From the NCBI RefSeq assembly GCF_013030265.1, contig NZ_WPZQ01000003.1:310001-374000 (forward strand): a stretch of DNA of 64,000 bases, written 5' to 3'. The position numbers and the translations under genes were made by a program. Of this stretch, positions 44,720 through 54,937 are shown one piece after another; positions within the stretch are counted from its first letter, which is position 1; each line of letters opens with the position of its first letter. The notes beneath the pieces are model-generated. The model did no database searches. It was not told the DNA's origin and saw only the letters and a program-made list of their open reading frames with translations. The stretch is from Ruegeria arenilitoris. GTDB lineage: Bacteria; Pseudomonadota; Alphaproteobacteria; Rhodobacterales; Rhodobacteraceae.

Positions 44720-45547
44720 ATGACCATCCCTATCTTCCTCATAGGCCTAGAACGCGCCACCGGGCGGGCGCGTTTGATGGAGCAGGAACTGCAAAAGGCA
44801 GGCCTGTCGGCAACGCGGGTGAATGCGGTCGACTGTGATGCCGCAACCCGCGAGGATTTCCTGCGCGATTGCAGCAGCGAAGGACCGTGGGGATATTTTC
44901 AGACCAAGGACATGGCCTGCACGCTGAGCCATGCCAAGGCGTGGGAAGCGGTGATTGCCTCAGGGGCTGAGCAAGCGCTGATTCTCGAAGATGACGTATT
45001 CCTGACGCCTGAACTGGCGATTTGGCTCAACGATCCGTCCTGGTGGCCCGAGGATGCGGATATCGTTCGGTTCGAACGCTGGCGCAGCACCAAGCTGTAT
45101 GTGGCGCTCGGGCGGAATCGCCAATCCCATCTGGGGCGCGAGATCCGGCTGATGAAATCGCGACACCCCGGTGGCGCGGCCTATGCCCTGACCCGCAAGG
45201 CGGCACAGCACTTTCTGGCGCAGAAGCCGTTTGACATCACGCTGGATGGCCTGCTGTTCAACCCGTCGGCGTCGGCCGCTGCGCGCCAGATCAACATCTA
45301 TCAGGTGGTTCCGGCCATGGTCGAACAGGGCAACGAAGCACCTGGAGAACACCAGATGGGCTCGCCCCGTCATCGCCCCAAGGGCTGGCCCCTGCTGCGC
45401 CAGAAGATCCGGCGCGGCATTGCCGAAATCGATGGCGGAGCCCGCACCATCGCCAATCTGGCGCTTGGTCGCGCCACGCTCGAAAAAATTACTTACGCGC
45501 CGCAGGTTCTGCCGGACGCGCAACCCAATCAAACCAGCATCGCCTAA
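44720..45547 (+). CDS. Glycosyltransferase family 25 protein
   Basis: 275-aa LPS-type glycosyltransferase (GT25) with a GT-A acidic motif [10 protein letters not shown] (EDD at 90-92), preceded by [14 protein letters not shown] and followed by [18 protein letters not shown]. Probably adds galactose or another sugar to lipopolysaccharide. Its position inside the suc operon, between the sucD stub and intact sucD, has no metabolic logic and points to insertion. High GC, unlike the secreted gene before it. Ends 13 nt before sucD. Confidence 0.88.
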   Translation: MTIPIFLIGLERATGRARLMEQELQKAGLSATRVNAVDCDAATREDFLRDCSSEGPWGYFQTKDMACTLSHAKAWEAVIASGAEQALILEDDVFLTPELAIWLNDPSWWPEDADIVRFERWRSTKLYVALGRNRQSHLGREIRLMKSRHPGGAAYALTRKAAQHFLAQKPFDITLDGLLFNPSASAAARQINIYQVVPAMVEQGNEAPGEHQMGSPRHRPKGWPLLRQKIRRGIAEIDGGARTIANLALGRATLEKITYAPQVLPDAQPNQTSIA

Positions 45548-45560
45548 GGAAAGGGACAAC

Positions 45561-46442
45561 ATGGCAGTCCTCATCGACGAAAACACCAAGGTCATCTGTC
45601 AGGGCTTCACCGGCTCGCAGGGTACATTCCACTCTGAACAGGCCATCGCCTATGGCACCAAGATGGTCGGCGGTGTGACCCCCGGCAAAGGCGGAATGGA
45701 GCATCTGGGCCTGCCCGTGTTCAACTCGGTCCACGAAGCCAAGCATGTGACCGAAGCCAATGCCAGCGTGATCTACGTTCCTCCGCCCTTCGCGGCGGAC
45801 TCGATCCTCGAAGCGATTGACGCCGAGATGGAAGTGATCGTCTGCATCACCGAAGGCATCCCGGTTCTGGACATGATGAAGGTGAAGCGCGCGCTGGAAG
45901 GTTCAAGCTCGCGTCTGATCGGCCCGAACTGCCCCGGTGTCATCACACCTGACGCTTGCAAGATCGGCATCATGCCCGGCCACATCCACAAGCGCGGCTC
46001 GGTCGGTGTTGTAAGCCGTTCAGGTACGCTTACCTATGAGGCCGTGAAACAGACGACCGACGTAGGACTGGGCCAGTCCACCTGTGTGGGCATCGGCGGT
46101 GACCCGATCAAAGGCACCGAGCATATCGACGTACTGGAATGGTTCCTGGCCGATGACGAGACCGAGTCGATCATCATGATCGGTGAGATCGGTGGCTCGG
46201 CCGAGGAAGAAGCCGCGCAGTTCCTGGCGGATGAGGCTAAGAAAGGCCGCAAGAAGCCGACCGCTGGGTTCATCGCAGGCCGCACAGCCCCTCCGGGCCG
46301 CCGCATGGGCCACGCGGGCGCGATTGTCGCCGGCGGCAAAGGCGGTGCCGAGGACAAGATCGAAGCCATGCGCTCGGCCGGTATCGTCGTGGCCGAAAGC
46401 CCGGCGCAGCTGGGTGAGGCTGTGCTGGAAGCGATTGGGTAA
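45561..46442 (+). CDS. sucD: Succinyl-CoA synthetase (ADP-forming) alpha subunit
   Basis: 293-aa alpha subunit carrying CoA and the phospho-histidine. It has [14 protein letters not shown] at the CoA-binding N-terminus, [22 protein letters not shown] and the active-site His251 in [23 protein letters not shown] lies just before the ATG at 45561; longer in-frame starts reach into the GT25 gene. It is separated from sucC by about 1.5 kb of inserted genes. Confidence 0.97.
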   Translation: MAVLIDENTKVICQGFTGSQGTFHSEQAIAYGTKMVGGVTPGKGGMEHLGLPVFNSVHEAKHVTEANASVIYVPPPFAADSILEAIDAEMEVIVCITEGIPVLDMMKVKRALEGSSSRLIGPNCPGVITPDACKIGIMPGHIHKRGSVGVVSRSGTLTYEAVKQTTDVGLGQSTCVGIGGDPIKGTEHIDVLEWFLADDETESIIMIGEIGGSAEEEAAQFLADEAKKGRKKPTAGFIAGRTAPPGRRMGHAGAIVAGGKGGAEDKIEAMRSAGIVVAESPAQLGEAVLEAIG

Positions 46443-46460
46443 GCGGAACAGCCTGTAGTT

Positions 46461-47006
46461 ATGTTGACCAGTATCAAAGAACTTCTATCGTTTTCCGGGC
46501 GGGCGTCCCGCTCGGAATACTGGAAGTATGCTGTTCCGATACTGGTGATAATTGCAGGCGCACTGTACGTCGATTTAGCGGTTCTTGATCCAACTGCATA
46601 TCAGCGTGTGACCACAACAACCGATCTGCTGACGGGAGAAGAGACACAAGAGGTCTCGATTGTTATCAAGTATGGACCAGGGGTTCTTAGCCTCGTTGTG
46701 TCCCTCATACTCGTTGTTCCGTTTGCGTCTGTTCTGACACGCCGGGTACACGATATCGGATTCCCGGGCTGGTACGCTTGGCTGGCTCTGTTCCTGGCGT
46801 TTTTCTTCGGCCCGGCTTTGTCTTTCTTCGCAGGTTTATTGGGCCTGATCTCGATACCGTTGGCCCTAGTCGTCTCGATCCTACTGGGGATACCGCAACT
46901 TGTGATTTCGATACTCGCACTGATCGTAATAGTTTTGTGGGGTACGACCCCTTCTGAGGCGGGGCCTAACGAGTACGGGCCAAGCCCTTTGGGGGCGATA
47001 GCATGA
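46461..47006 (+). CDS. DUF805 membrane protein A
   Basis: 181-aa polytopic DUF805 protein with the family N-terminus LSFSGRASRSEYWKY and the RRVHDIGFPGWYAW motif, ending in a short GPNEYGPSP tail. Function unknown. It is the first of two adjacent DUF805 genes between sucD and sucA; ATGA overlap with the second. Confidence 0.85.
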   Translation: MLTSIKELLSFSGRASRSEYWKYAVPILVIIAGALYVDLAVLDPTAYQRVTTTTDLLTGEETQEVSIVIKYGPGVLSLVVSLILVVPFASVLTRRVHDIGFPGWYAWLALFLAFFFGPALSFFAGLLGLISIPLALVVSILLGIPQLVISILALIVIVLWGTTPSEAGPNEYGPSPLGAIA

Positions 47007-47542
47007 CCTTCTCTGACGCCATTCGTATCTGTTTCTCCAAGTTCTTCACCTTCTCGGGTCGTGCCTCGCGGCCCGAATACTGGTTCTTTTTTCTGTTCAT
47101 CGTGATCTGGAACATCATTGCTGGCATCATCGACTGGCAGTTCTTCACACAAGTCTCGGTCACCCAAACGGATGAGGTCAAATCCGTTGCAGCCACGTCC
47201 CGGCAACCGGTCCAAAGCATCGTCGGTCTGATCGTTTTCATCCCGCACCTGGCGGTTGCGTTCCGGCGGATGCACGATACCGGTCGCAGCGGGCTTTATG
47301 CGCTACTCCCGATCCTGCTGATTGTGGGCGCATTTGCCGTTTTGATCTTTGGCATTGGCATCGCCAGCCAGTTTCACGGTGGCACGTTGGACATCCTGTT
47401 CACGCGGGCCACACTGCTTATCGTCATTCCGACATTGCTGGTTCTGGCAGTGTCGCCCCTTCTGGTTCTGTGGTGGCTGACCCGCCCCAGCCAGCCAGGC
47501 ACCAATCAATACGGTCCCAACCCACATGAGGTAGCCCAATGA
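47003..47542 (+). CDS. DUF805 membrane protein B
   Basis: 179-aa DUF805 protein, clearly paralogous to the preceding one: FFTFSGRASRPEYWFFF, RRMHDTGRSGLYAL and GTNQYGPNP tail. It overlaps the preceding gene and sucA by 4 nt each, so it is translationally linked to the 2-oxoglutarate dehydrogenase genes. Function unknown. Confidence 0.87.
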   Translation: MTFSDAIRICFSKFFTFSGRASRPEYWFFFLFIVIWNIIAGIIDWQFFTQVSVTQTDEVKSVAATSRQPVQSIVGLIVFIPHLAVAFRRMHDTGRSGLYALLPILLIVGAFAVLIFGIGIASQFHGGTLDILFTRATLLIVIPTLLVLAVSPLLVLWWLTRPSQPGTNQYGPNPHEVAQ

Positions 47543-50496
47543 CCGAACATTCGCCCAACTCTGCCTTTCATGCCTCAAGCTTTATGCAGGGGCATAATGC
47601 CGAATATCTGGAGCAGCTTTATGCCCAGTACACAAAGGACCCGAATGCGGTAGATGCCGCCTGGGCCGAATTTTTCAGGCAAATGGGTGACGCCACACCG
47701 GACGTGCAGAAAGAGGCCGAGGGACCATCCTGGGCGCGCACCGATTGGCCTCCGATGCCGACTGATGACCTGACGGGTGCGTTGACCGGGGAATGGGCCG
47801 AGGTCGATGCCAAGGCCGCCGGAAAGAAGATCAAGGACAAGGCCGCCGCCAAGGGCGTCGAAGTCAGCGATGAGCAGGTCAAACGCGCCGTGCTGGACAG
47901 CCTTCGGGCGCTGATGCTGATCCGGGCCTATCGTATTCGCGGACATCTGGCCGCCGATCTGGACCCGCTGGGTATGCGCGCCGCCAGCACGCACCCTGAA
48001 CTGGACCCAAAAACATACGGTTTCACCGATGCAGATATGGATCGTCCGATCTTTATCGACAACGTGCTGGGCCTGCAGATGGCCTCGATGCGGCAGATCG
48101 TCGAGATCGTGAAACGGACCTATTGCGGCACGTTCGCACTGCAATACATGCACATCTCGAACCCGGAAGAAGCCTCGTGGCTGAAAGAGCGGATCGAGGG
48201 GTATGGCAAGGAAATCGCCTTTACCAAGGAAGGGCGTAAGGCGATCCTGAACAAGATGGTCGAGGCCGAAGGGTTCGAAAAGTTCCTGCATGTGAAATAC
48301 ATGGGCACCAAGCGCTTTGGTCTGGACGGTGGCGAAGCGCTGATCCCCGCGATGGAACAGATCATCAAGCGCGGTGGCGCGCTGGGTGTCGAGGATATCG
48401 TGATCGGTATGCCGCACCGCGGGCGTCTGAACATTCTGGCCAACGTGATGGGCAAGCCTTATCGCGCCATCTTCAACGAATTCCAGGGCGGCAGCTTCAA
48501 ACCCGAGGATGTGGATGGATCGGGTGACGTGAAGTATCACCTCGGCGCCTCCAGCGATCGGGAGTTCGACGGAAACTCGGTTCACCTGTCGCTAACTGCG
48601 AACCCCTCGCATCTTGAAGCCGTGAACCCGGTTGTTCTGGGCAAGGTCCGCGCCAAGCAGGACCAGTTGAACGACACCGATCGCACCAAGGTGATGGGCA
48701 TTCTGCTGCACGGTGATGCGGCCTTTGCCGGTCAGGGTGTTGTTGCCGAAGGCTTCGGTTTGTCGGGTTTGCGCGGTCACAAGACCGGCGGCACCATGCA
48801 TATCGTCGTGAACAACCAGATCGGCTTTACCACTGCGCCGCATTTCTCACGCTCCAGCCCGTATCCGACGGATATCGCGTTGATGGTTGAGGCGCCGATC
48901 TTCCACGTGAACGGCGACGACCCAGAGGCAGTGGTTCATGCGGCCAAGGTCGCAACCGAGTTCCGCCAGAAGTTCCACAAGGACGTGGTCATCGACATCT
49001 TCTGCTATCGCCGGTTTGGTCACAACGAGGGCGATGAGCCCATGTTCACCAACCCGATCATGTACAAGAAGATCAAGACCCATAAGACCACGCTCAGCCT
49101 CTATACCGAGCGTCTGGTCAAGGACGGCCTGATCCCCGAGGGTGAGATCGAGGACATGAAAGCCGCCTTCCAGGCGCATCTGAACGATGAGTTCGAGGCC
49201 GGCAAGGACTACAAGCCCAACAAGGCCGATTGGCTGGACGGGCGCTGGTCACATCTGGACAAAAACAAGGAAGAATACGTACGCGGCGACACCGCCATTG
49301 CACCGGAAACTCTGGCCGAGGTCGGGAATGCCCTGACCCGCGCGCCCGAAGGGTTTGCCCTGCACAAGACCGTCGGCCGTCTGCTCGATCACAAGAAACA
49401 GATGTTTGAATCCGGTCAAGGATTTGACTGGGCGACTGGTGAAGCGCTGGCATTTGGCTCCTTGCTGACCGAAGGCTATCCGGTGCGTCTCTCTGGGCAG
49501 GATGCGACGCGCGGAACGTTCAGTCAGCGCCATTCCGGATTTATCCATCAGGAATCCGAAGAACGGTACTACCCTCTGAACAACATCCGCTCGGGCCAGT
49601 CGCATTACGAAGTCATCGACTCGATGCTCAGCGAATATGCGGTTCTGGGTTTCGAGTACGGCTTCTCGCTGGCGGAACCCAACGCGCTGACCCTGTGGGA
49701 GGCGCAGTTCGGCGACTTTGCCAACGGTGCGCAAATCATGTTCGACCAGTTCATCAGCTCGGGCGAAAGCAAATGGCTGCGCATGTCTGGGCTGGTCTGC
49801 CTGCTGCCACACGGGTTCGAAGGGCAAGGCCCCGAACACTCGTCAGCGCGGCTTGAGCGGTTCTTGCAGATGTGCGGTCAGGACAACTGGATCGTGGCGA
49901 ACTGTACAACGCCTGCGAACTACTTCCACATCCTACGCCGTCAGTTGCACCGCACCTTCCGCAAGCCGCTGATCCTGGTGACCCCCAAATCGTTGCTGCG
50001 CCACAAACTGGCCGTCAGTACGTCCGAGGATTTCACCACCGGCTCTAGCTTCCACCGGGTGCTATGGGATGACGCGCAGAAGGGCAACTCGGACACCACG
50101 CTGGTTGCAGATGACAAGATCAAGCGTGTGGTGATGTGTTCGGGCAAAGTCTACTACGACTTGCTGGAGGAGCGTGATGCGCGCGGCATCGACGATGTCT
50201 ACCTGCTGCGGATCGAACAGTTCTATCCGTTCCCTGCGCACTCTCTGATCAATGAGCTGGAACGCTTTAAACAGGCAGAAATCGTCTGGTGTCAGGAAGA
50301 ACCGAAAAACCAGGGCGCGTGGACATTCATCGAGCCAAATATCGAATGGGTGCTGACCCGTATCGGCGCCGATCACAAACGGCCGCGCTATGTCGGTCGC
50401 GCAACATCGGCCTCGCCCGCGACGGGTCTGGCCAGCCAACACAAAGCCCAACAAGAAGCGCTGGTGAACGAAGCGCTGAGCATTGAAGGAAAGTAA
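47539..50496 (+). CDS. sucA: 2-oxoglutarate dehydrogenase E1 component
   Basis: Thiamine-diphosphate enzyme decarboxylating 2-oxoglutarate. The 985-aa protein starts with the E2-binding segment MTEHSPNSAFHASSFMQGHN and NAEYLEQLYAQY, contains the ThDP/active-site stretch GMPHRGRLNILANVMGK, GDAAFAGQGVVAEGFGLSGL (GDxxF... region), and C-terminal EEPKNQGAWTFI. Full family length. Followed 3 nt later by sucB. Confidence 0.98.
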   Translation: MTEHSPNSAFHASSFMQGHNAEYLEQLYAQYTKDPNAVDAAWAEFFRQMGDATPDVQKEAEGPSWARTDWPPMPTDDLTGALTGEWAEVDAKAAGKKIKDKAAAKGVEVSDEQVKRAVLDSLRALMLIRAYRIRGHLAADLDPLGMRAASTHPELDPKTYGFTDADMDRPIFIDNVLGLQMASMRQIVEIVKRTYCGTFALQYMHISNPEEASWLKERIEGYGKEIAFTKEGRKAILNKMVEAEGFEKFLHVKYMGTKRFGLDGGEALIPAMEQIIKRGGALGVEDIVIGMPHRGRLNILANVMGKPYRAIFNEFQGGSFKPEDVDGSGDVKYHLGASSDREFDGNSVHLSLTANPSHLEAVNPVVLGKVRAKQDQLNDTDRTKVMGILLHGDAAFAGQGVVAEGFGLSGLRGHKTGGTMHIVVNNQIGFTTAPHFSRSSPYPTDIALMVEAPIFHVNGDDPEAVVHAAKVATEFRQKFHKDVVIDIFCYRRFGHNEGDEPMFTNPIMYKKIKTHKTTLSLYTERLVKDGLIPEGEIEDMKAAFQAHLNDEFEAGKDYKPNKADWLDGRWSHLDKNKEEYVRGDTAIAPETLAEVGNALTRAPEGFALHKTVGRLLDHKKQMFESGQGFDWATGEALAFGSLLTEGYPVRLSGQDATRGTFSQRHSGFIHQESEERYYPLNNIRSGQSHYEVIDSMLSEYAVLGFEYGFSLAEPNALTLWEAQFGDFANGAQIMFDQFISSGESKWLRMSGLVCLLPHGFEGQGPEHSSARLERFLQMCGQDNWIVANCTTPANYFHILRRQLHRTFRKPLILVTPKSLLRHKLAVSTSEDFTTGSSFHRVLWDDAQKGNSDTTLVADDKIKRVVMCSGKVYYDLLEERDARGIDDVYLLRIEQFYPFPAHSLINELERFKQAEIVWCQEEPKNQGAWTFIEPNIEWVLTRIGADHKRPRYVGRATSASPATGLASQHKAQQEALVNEALSIEGK

Positions 50497-50499
50497 ACG

Positions 50500-52014
50500 A
50501 TGTCGATTGAAGTTCGTGTTCCCACGCTTGGCGAGTCGGTAACCGAAGCCACGGTTGCGACATGGTTCAAGAAACCCGGCGACGCAGTTGCCGTGGACGA
50601 AATGCTGTGTGAGCTGGAGACCGACAAGGTCACAGTCGAGGTTCCGTCGCCCGCCGCCGGCGTGATGGGTGAGATCGTGGCCGCCGAAGGTGAAACCGTT
50701 GGTGTCGATGCCCTGCTGGCAACCATTGCCGCTGGCGAAGGCGCGGCCCCTGCGCCCGCTGCTGCTGCGCCTGCCCCGGCCGCAGCACCCGCCGCTTCGG
50801 GTGGCAGTGTTGACGTGATGGTGCCTACCCTGGGCGAGTCGGTGACCGAGGCAACCGTGTCGACATGGTTCAAGCAGGTGGGTGACAGCGTCGCGCAGGA
50901 CGAGATGCTGTGTGAACTGGAAACCGACAAAGTCTCGGTCGAGGTTCCCGCTCCGGCAGCAGGTGTTCTGGCAGAGATCGTGGCCCCGGAAGGCGCAACC
51001 GTAGATGCAACGGCTAAACTGGCGGTGATCTCGGGTTCAGCAGCGGGTGCCGCTGCAGCACCAGTGGCGGCTGCGGCTGCTGCACCAGCCGCGGCGGCAA
51101 GCACCGGCAAGGACGTGGCAAATGCCCCCTCTGCCGAGAAAGCCATGGCTGAGGCCGGATTGTCGGCAGATCAGGTCACCGGTACCGGTCGTGATGGCCG
51201 CATCATGAAAGAAGATGTTGCGCGTGCCGTTGCTACGGCTGCAGCCCCTGCACCTGCTACAGCGCCCACCCCTGCAGCTCAGGCCCCGCGCGCACCAGTT
51301 GCGGCCGAGGACGAGGCCCGCGAGGAACGTGTCCGCATGACACGCCTGCGCCAGACCATCGCAAAGCGTCTGAAAGATGCGCAAAACACTGCCGCAATCC
51401 TGACCACCTACAACGAGGTGGACATGACCGAGGTGATGGCCCTGCGTAATCAGTACAAGGACCAGTTCGAGAAGAAGCACGGCGTGCGTCTGGGCTTTAT
51501 GTCCTTCTTCACCAAGGCCTGCTGTCACGCGCTGAAAGAGGTTCCCGAAGTCAACGCCGAGATCGACGGCACGGACATCGTCTACAAGAACTTCGTTCAC
51601 ATGGGTGTGGCTGCTGGCACGCCGCAGGGTCTGGTTGTACCGGTCATCCGCGATGCTGACAGCATGTCCTTTGCGGCCATCGAAAAAGCCATCGCCGAAA
51701 AGGGCAAACGCGCTCGCGAAGGCAAGCTGAGCATGGCCGAGATGCAGGGCGGCACGTTCACCATCTCGAACGGTGGTGTCTATGGCTCGCTCATGTCCTC
51801 GCCGATCCTGAACCCCCCGCAGTCCGGCATTTTGGGCATGCACAAGATTCAGGACCGTCCGATGGTCATCAATGGCGAAATCAAGATCCGTCCAATGATG
51901 TATCTGGCCCTGTCTTACGACCACCGGATCGTTGACGGTAAAGGCGCCGTGACCTTCCTTGTTCGCGTGAAAGAGGCGCTGGAAGATCCGCGCCGCCTAC
52001 TGATGGATCTGTAA
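50500..52014 (+). CDS. sucB: 2-oxoglutarate dehydrogenase E2 (dihydrolipoyl succinyltransferase) with two lipoyl domains
   Basis: 504-aa E2 core of the complex. Two N-terminal lipoyl domains in tandem, with lipoyl-lysines Lys43 and Lys144 (both ELETDKV), separated and followed by Ala/Pro-rich linkers; then the E1/E3-binding domain at about 205-244 ([18 protein letters not shown]) and the catalytic domain with His475/Asp479 ([13 protein letters not shown]). E. coli SucB has only one lipoyl domain; two are seen in several alphaproteobacteria. AAGGAAAGT precedes the ATG. Confidence 0.97.
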   Translation: MSIEVRVPTLGESVTEATVATWFKKPGDAVAVDEMLCELETDKVTVEVPSPAAGVMGEIVAAEGETVGVDALLATIAAGEGAAPAPAAAAPAPAAAPAASGGSVDVMVPTLGESVTEATVSTWFKQVGDSVAQDEMLCELETDKVSVEVPAPAAGVLAEIVAPEGATVDATAKLAVISGSAAGAAAAPVAAAAAAPAAAASTGKDVANAPSAEKAMAEAGLSADQVTGTGRDGRIMKEDVARAVATAAAPAPATAPTPAAQAPRAPVAAEDEAREERVRMTRLRQTIAKRLKDAQNTAAILTTYNEVDMTEVMALRNQYKDQFEKKHGVRLGFMSFFTKACCHALKEVPEVNAEIDGTDIVYKNFVHMGVAAGTPQGLVVPVIRDADSMSFAAIEKAIAEKGKRAREGKLSMAEMQGGTFTISNGGVYGSLMSSPILNPPQSGILGMHKIQDRPMVINGEIKIRPMMYLALSYDHRIVDGKGAVTFLVRVKEALEDPRRLLMDL

Positions 52015-52016
52015 TA

Positions 52017-52286
52017 ATGGCGACACATGTACTCTGGCAGGCCGATGTGGCCGATTTCGATGTCTGGCTGAAAGTGTTTCAGGAAGACAAACCGATGAGG
52101 GAGGCCGCGGGCATTCGCGACCTTCACATCTGGAAAGACCCGGATCAGAAGGACCATGCCGTCGCGCTGTTCGAGATCACGGATCTGGATCGCGCTCAGG
52201 ATTTCATGGAATCCGAGGAGTTGGCGATGCATCACGAACGTGGTGGGGTTGCTCACATCCAGATCAAGGTGCTGGATCCTGTCTGA
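52017..52286 (+). CDS. Small hypothetical protein after sucB
   Basis: 89-aa soluble protein (MATHVLWQADVADFDVWLKV, then HAVALFEITDLDRAQDFM) resembling a single ferredoxin-like alpha/beta barrel domain of the antibiotic-biosynthesis-monooxygenase/cyclase type. Function unknown. It begins 2 nt after sucB, so it is in the operon. Confidence 0.7.
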   Translation: MATHVLWQADVADFDVWLKVFQEDKPMREAAGIRDLHIWKDPDQKDHAVALFEITDLDRAQDFMESEELAMHHERGGVAHIQIKVLDPV

Positions 52287-52367
52287 AATCCGCATTCGCG
52301 CCTCATTCAGGGGCGCGAAGTTCACTCGTAATCCGATGATTTGTACCAACTCAGGGGGAACTGACGG

Positions 52368-52757
52368 ATGACCACGGAGCTGACCGTTCTGACCCTTGCT
52401 GCATTGCTCTGGGTGGTGCAATTCACGGCCTACTTGGCAGCAGGTCATGGCAAGATCGACCTAGGCCACGCCATTGGCCCACGGGATACCCCATTTGACA
52501 AACCCGGTGTCTGTGGCCGTCTGCATCGCGCGCTCAGCAACCATACCGAAGGGTTGGTTCTGTTTGGGATCGCGGCACTTGTCCTGACTGTCTCGGGGCA
52601 ATCCAGCGGATTTACCGCCGCCTGCAGCTGGATCTATCTGATCGCCCGAATTCTATACGTCCCGGCCTATGCGTTCGGCTGGACACCCTGGCGTACAGTG
52701 ATCTGGATCGTTGGTCTGCTGGCCACCACCGCAATGTTGCTGGCTGCTGTTCTTTGA
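52368..52757 (+). CDS. MAPEG family membrane protein
   Basis: 129-aa four-helix membrane protein of the MAPEG group (TLAALLWVVQFTAYLAAG, GRLHRALSNHTEGLVLFG, ARILYVPAYAFGWTPWRTV), which includes glutathione/eicosanoid-metabolising and uncharacterised bacterial members. Catalytic function here unknown. Within the suc-lpd transcription direction, 81 nt after the previous gene. Confidence 0.88.
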   Translation: MTTELTVLTLAALLWVVQFTAYLAAGHGKIDLGHAIGPRDTPFDKPGVCGRLHRALSNHTEGLVLFGIAALVLTVSGQSSGFTAACSWIYLIARILYVPAYAFGWTPWRTVIWIVGLLATTAMLLAAVL

Positions 52758-52847
52758 GACGGCCCCCAGCATAGATTAATCATAAGGGGAACGGCCCTGG
52801 CGCAATCGGTACTGCCGCCATCCCCGCAAACGATAAGGACCTGACAT

Positions 52848-54236
52848 ATGGCAAACTATGACGTTATCGTAATCGGCGCCGGTCCCGGCGGCTATGTCTG
52901 CGCCATCCGCTGTGCCCAGCTGGGGCTCAAGACGGCTGTGGTCGAGGGGCGTGAAACACTGGGCGGCACCTGTCTGAACGTGGGCTGCATCCCGTCCAAG
53001 GCCCTGTTGCATGCCAGCCATCAGTTGCACGAGGCTGAGCATAACTTTGCCAAGATGGGTCTGAAGGGCAAAAGCCCCTCAGTCGATTGGAAACAGATGC
53101 AGGCCTACAAGGACGAGGTGATCGACGGAAACACCAAAGGCATCGAATTCCTGTTCAAGAAGAACAAGATCGATTGGCTGAAAGGTTGGGGTTCGATCCC
53201 TGCCGCTGGCAAGGTCAAGGTGGGTGATGAGGTTCACGAAGCTAAAAACATCATCATCGCTTCGGGATCGGAACCGTCGTCGCTGCCAGGCGTAGAGGTG
53301 GACGAAAAGATCGTCGTAACCTCGACTGGTGCGCTGTCACTGAACAAGATCCCGAAAAAGATGGTGGTCATCGGTGCAGGTGTCATCGGGCTGGAACTGG
53401 GCTCGGTCTATCAGCGTTTGGGTGCTGAGGTGACCGTGATCGAATTCCTCGATGTCATCACACCGGGCATGGATCCGGAGGTTCAGAAAACCTTCCAGCG
53501 TATCCTCAAGAAGCAGGGCCTGAAATTCGTCATGGGCGCTGCGGTGCAAAAGACCGAAGCCACCAAGACCAAGGCAAAGGTGACATACAAACTGCGCAAG
53601 GATGACAGCGAGCATGTGATCGATGCCGATACCGTACTGGTCGCAACCGGGCGTAAGCCATTCTCGGATGGTCTTGGCTTGGAGGCACTGGGTGTTGAGA
53701 TGACACCACGCGGCCAGATCAAGGTTGGTGCTGATTGGCAAACCAACGTGCCGGGTATCTATGCCATCGGCGATGTAACCGAAGGCCCGATGCTGGCGCA
53801 CAAAGCCGAGGATGAAGGCATGGCGGCCGCCGAGCAGGTCGCGGGCAAACATGGCCATGTGAACTATGGCGTCATTCCGGGCGTGATCTACACCTGGCCC
53901 GAAGTCGCCAATGTTGGTGAGACTGAAGAGACGCTCAAGGAACAGGGCCGCGCCTATAAGGTCGGCAAGTTCATGTTCATGGGCAATGGCCGCGCCAAGG
54001 CAAACTTGATGACCGATGGGTTTGTGAAAATCCTCGCCGACAAGGAGACCGACCGTATCCTGGGCGCGCATATCATCGGTCCAGCAGCGGGTGACCTGAT
54101 CCACGAGGTCTGCGTCGCAATGGAATTCGGCGCATCAGCCGAGGATCTGGCCCTGACCTGCCACGCCCACCCGACCTATTCCGAAGCCGTACGCGAAGCT
54201 GCGCTTGCCTGTGGCGACGGACCGATCCACAGCTGA
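52848..54236 (+). CDS. lpdA: Dihydrolipoyl dehydrogenase (E3)
   Basis: 462-aa flavoprotein reoxidising dihydrolipoamide for the 2-oxoglutarate dehydrogenase complex. FAD motif [15 protein letters not shown] (6-20), redox disulfide Cys42/Cys47 in [16 protein letters not shown] motif [15 protein letters not shown], and C-terminal active-site HAHPTYSEA. It closes the suc gene set; about 90 nt separate it from the MAPEG gene, leaving room for an own promoter. Confidence 0.98.
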   Translation: MANYDVIVIGAGPGGYVCAIRCAQLGLKTAVVEGRETLGGTCLNVGCIPSKALLHASHQLHEAEHNFAKMGLKGKSPSVDWKQMQAYKDEVIDGNTKGIEFLFKKNKIDWLKGWGSIPAAGKVKVGDEVHEAKNIIIASGSEPSSLPGVEVDEKIVVTSTGALSLNKIPKKMVVIGAGVIGLELGSVYQRLGAEVTVIEFLDVITPGMDPEVQKTFQRILKKQGLKFVMGAAVQKTEATKTKAKVTYKLRKDDSEHVIDADTVLVATGRKPFSDGLGLEALGVEMTPRGQIKVGADWQTNVPGIYAIGDVTEGPMLAHKAEDEGMAAAEQVAGKHGHVNYGVIPGVIYTWPEVANVGETEETLKEQGRAYKVGKFMFMGNGRAKANLMTDGFVKILADKETDRILGAHIIGPAAGDLIHEVCVAMEFGASAEDLALTCHAHPTYSEAVREAALACGDGPIHS

Positions 54237-54246
54237 GTTTCCCGAT

Positions 54247-54270
54247 CCCGGCAGCCGTCAGGTTGCCGGG
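54247..54270. terminator. Hairpin between convergent lpdA and tetR
   Basis: Stem CCCGGCAGCC / GGTTGCCGGG (one G-U) with a GTCA loop, starting 10 nt after the lpdA stop and covering the tetR stop codon. No strong T-tract; probably serves both convergent genes. Confidence 0.55.
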
Positions 54271-54836
54271 GTCAACCATGCCTCAAGATAGACTTCCAGT
54301 CGATCGGCAAAGCTCTGCGCCTCATGCAGCGCGCAAAACTGCAGGGACATGGCCTGTATGGAAAAGGCCTGAACGCCTTCGGCAAGCAGATCGTGTGATA
54401 CATCCTGCCGAACAGTCGCATGTTCCAACCAGCCGGATACCAGACGGAAGTACCGCTCAAAGCAATGGGCAATTGGTCCGATCTCGGCGATTCCCGTGGC
54501 ACCCGAATACCTTAACAGCAGATCAAAGACATAGCGTTCCGATGTCATGAAACTGTGGACAGGCTCCAATGCCGCTATGATCTCGGACACAGTTTTGGGA
54601 TCAGGCCCGCTCTCAGCCTGATCAAAACAGGCGCTCAGCTTTTCGCCCATCAGGATTTCCATCAGCGCGTCCTTGTCGTGGAAATGCGCAAAGAAGGTTC
54701 CCTTGGCGACCCCGGCAGCCTGAACCACTTCTTCGACCCGCAATGCCTCGTATCCATTGCGCTGCACAACGTCCTCAGCGGCGGACAAGAGGCGTGCGCG
54801 CGTCTTCATGGTTCTTTTTTGAATCGGTTTTTGCAT
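54258..54836 (-). CDS. TetR/AcrR-family transcriptional regulator
   Basis: 192-aa repressor with an N-terminal helix-turn-helix (ARLLSAAEDVVQRNGYEALR, then AAGVAKGTFFAHFHDKDALM) and a ligand-binding helical C-terminus. Divergent from a flavodoxin-fold oxidoreductase gene with three TGACCRYGGTCA palindromes between them, its likely operators. The start is uncertain: ATG 54836 is chosen; GTG 54851 and ATG 54809 are possible, none with a good ribosome site. Confidence 0.9.
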   Translation of the reverse strand: MQKPIQKRTMKTRARLLSAAEDVVQRNGYEALRVEEVVQAAGVAKGTFFAHFHDKDALMEILMGEKLSACFDQAESGPDPKTVSEIIAALEPVHSFMTSERYVFDLLLRYSGATGIAEIGPIAHCFERYFRLVSGWLEHATVRQDVSHDLLAEGVQAFSIQAMSLQFCALHEAQSFADRLEVYLEAWLTPAT

Positions 54837-54857
54837 AAGGGTTGTTTGCACGAATTT

Positions 54858-54921
54858 TGACCGCGGTCAAATTTAATATTGACCATGGTCAATTATTGAT
54901 TCTACAAACTGACCGCGGTCA
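54858..54921. promoter_or_regulatory. Three TetR-type operators (TGACCRYGGTCA)
   Basis: Perfect 12-bp palindromes TGACCGCGGTCA at 54858-54869, TGACCATGGTCA at 54880-54891 and TGACCGCGGTCA at 54910-54921, centres 22 and 30 bp apart, in the intergenic region of the divergent pair. The third ends 16 bp before the oxidoreductase ATG, where binding would block transcription. Confidence 0.8.
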
Positions 54922-54937
54922 TTTTTGGAGAATCCCG

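Noticed and set aside
47575..48585. 336-codon minus frame over sucA
   Set aside because: Antisense to the E1 gene; no motifs.
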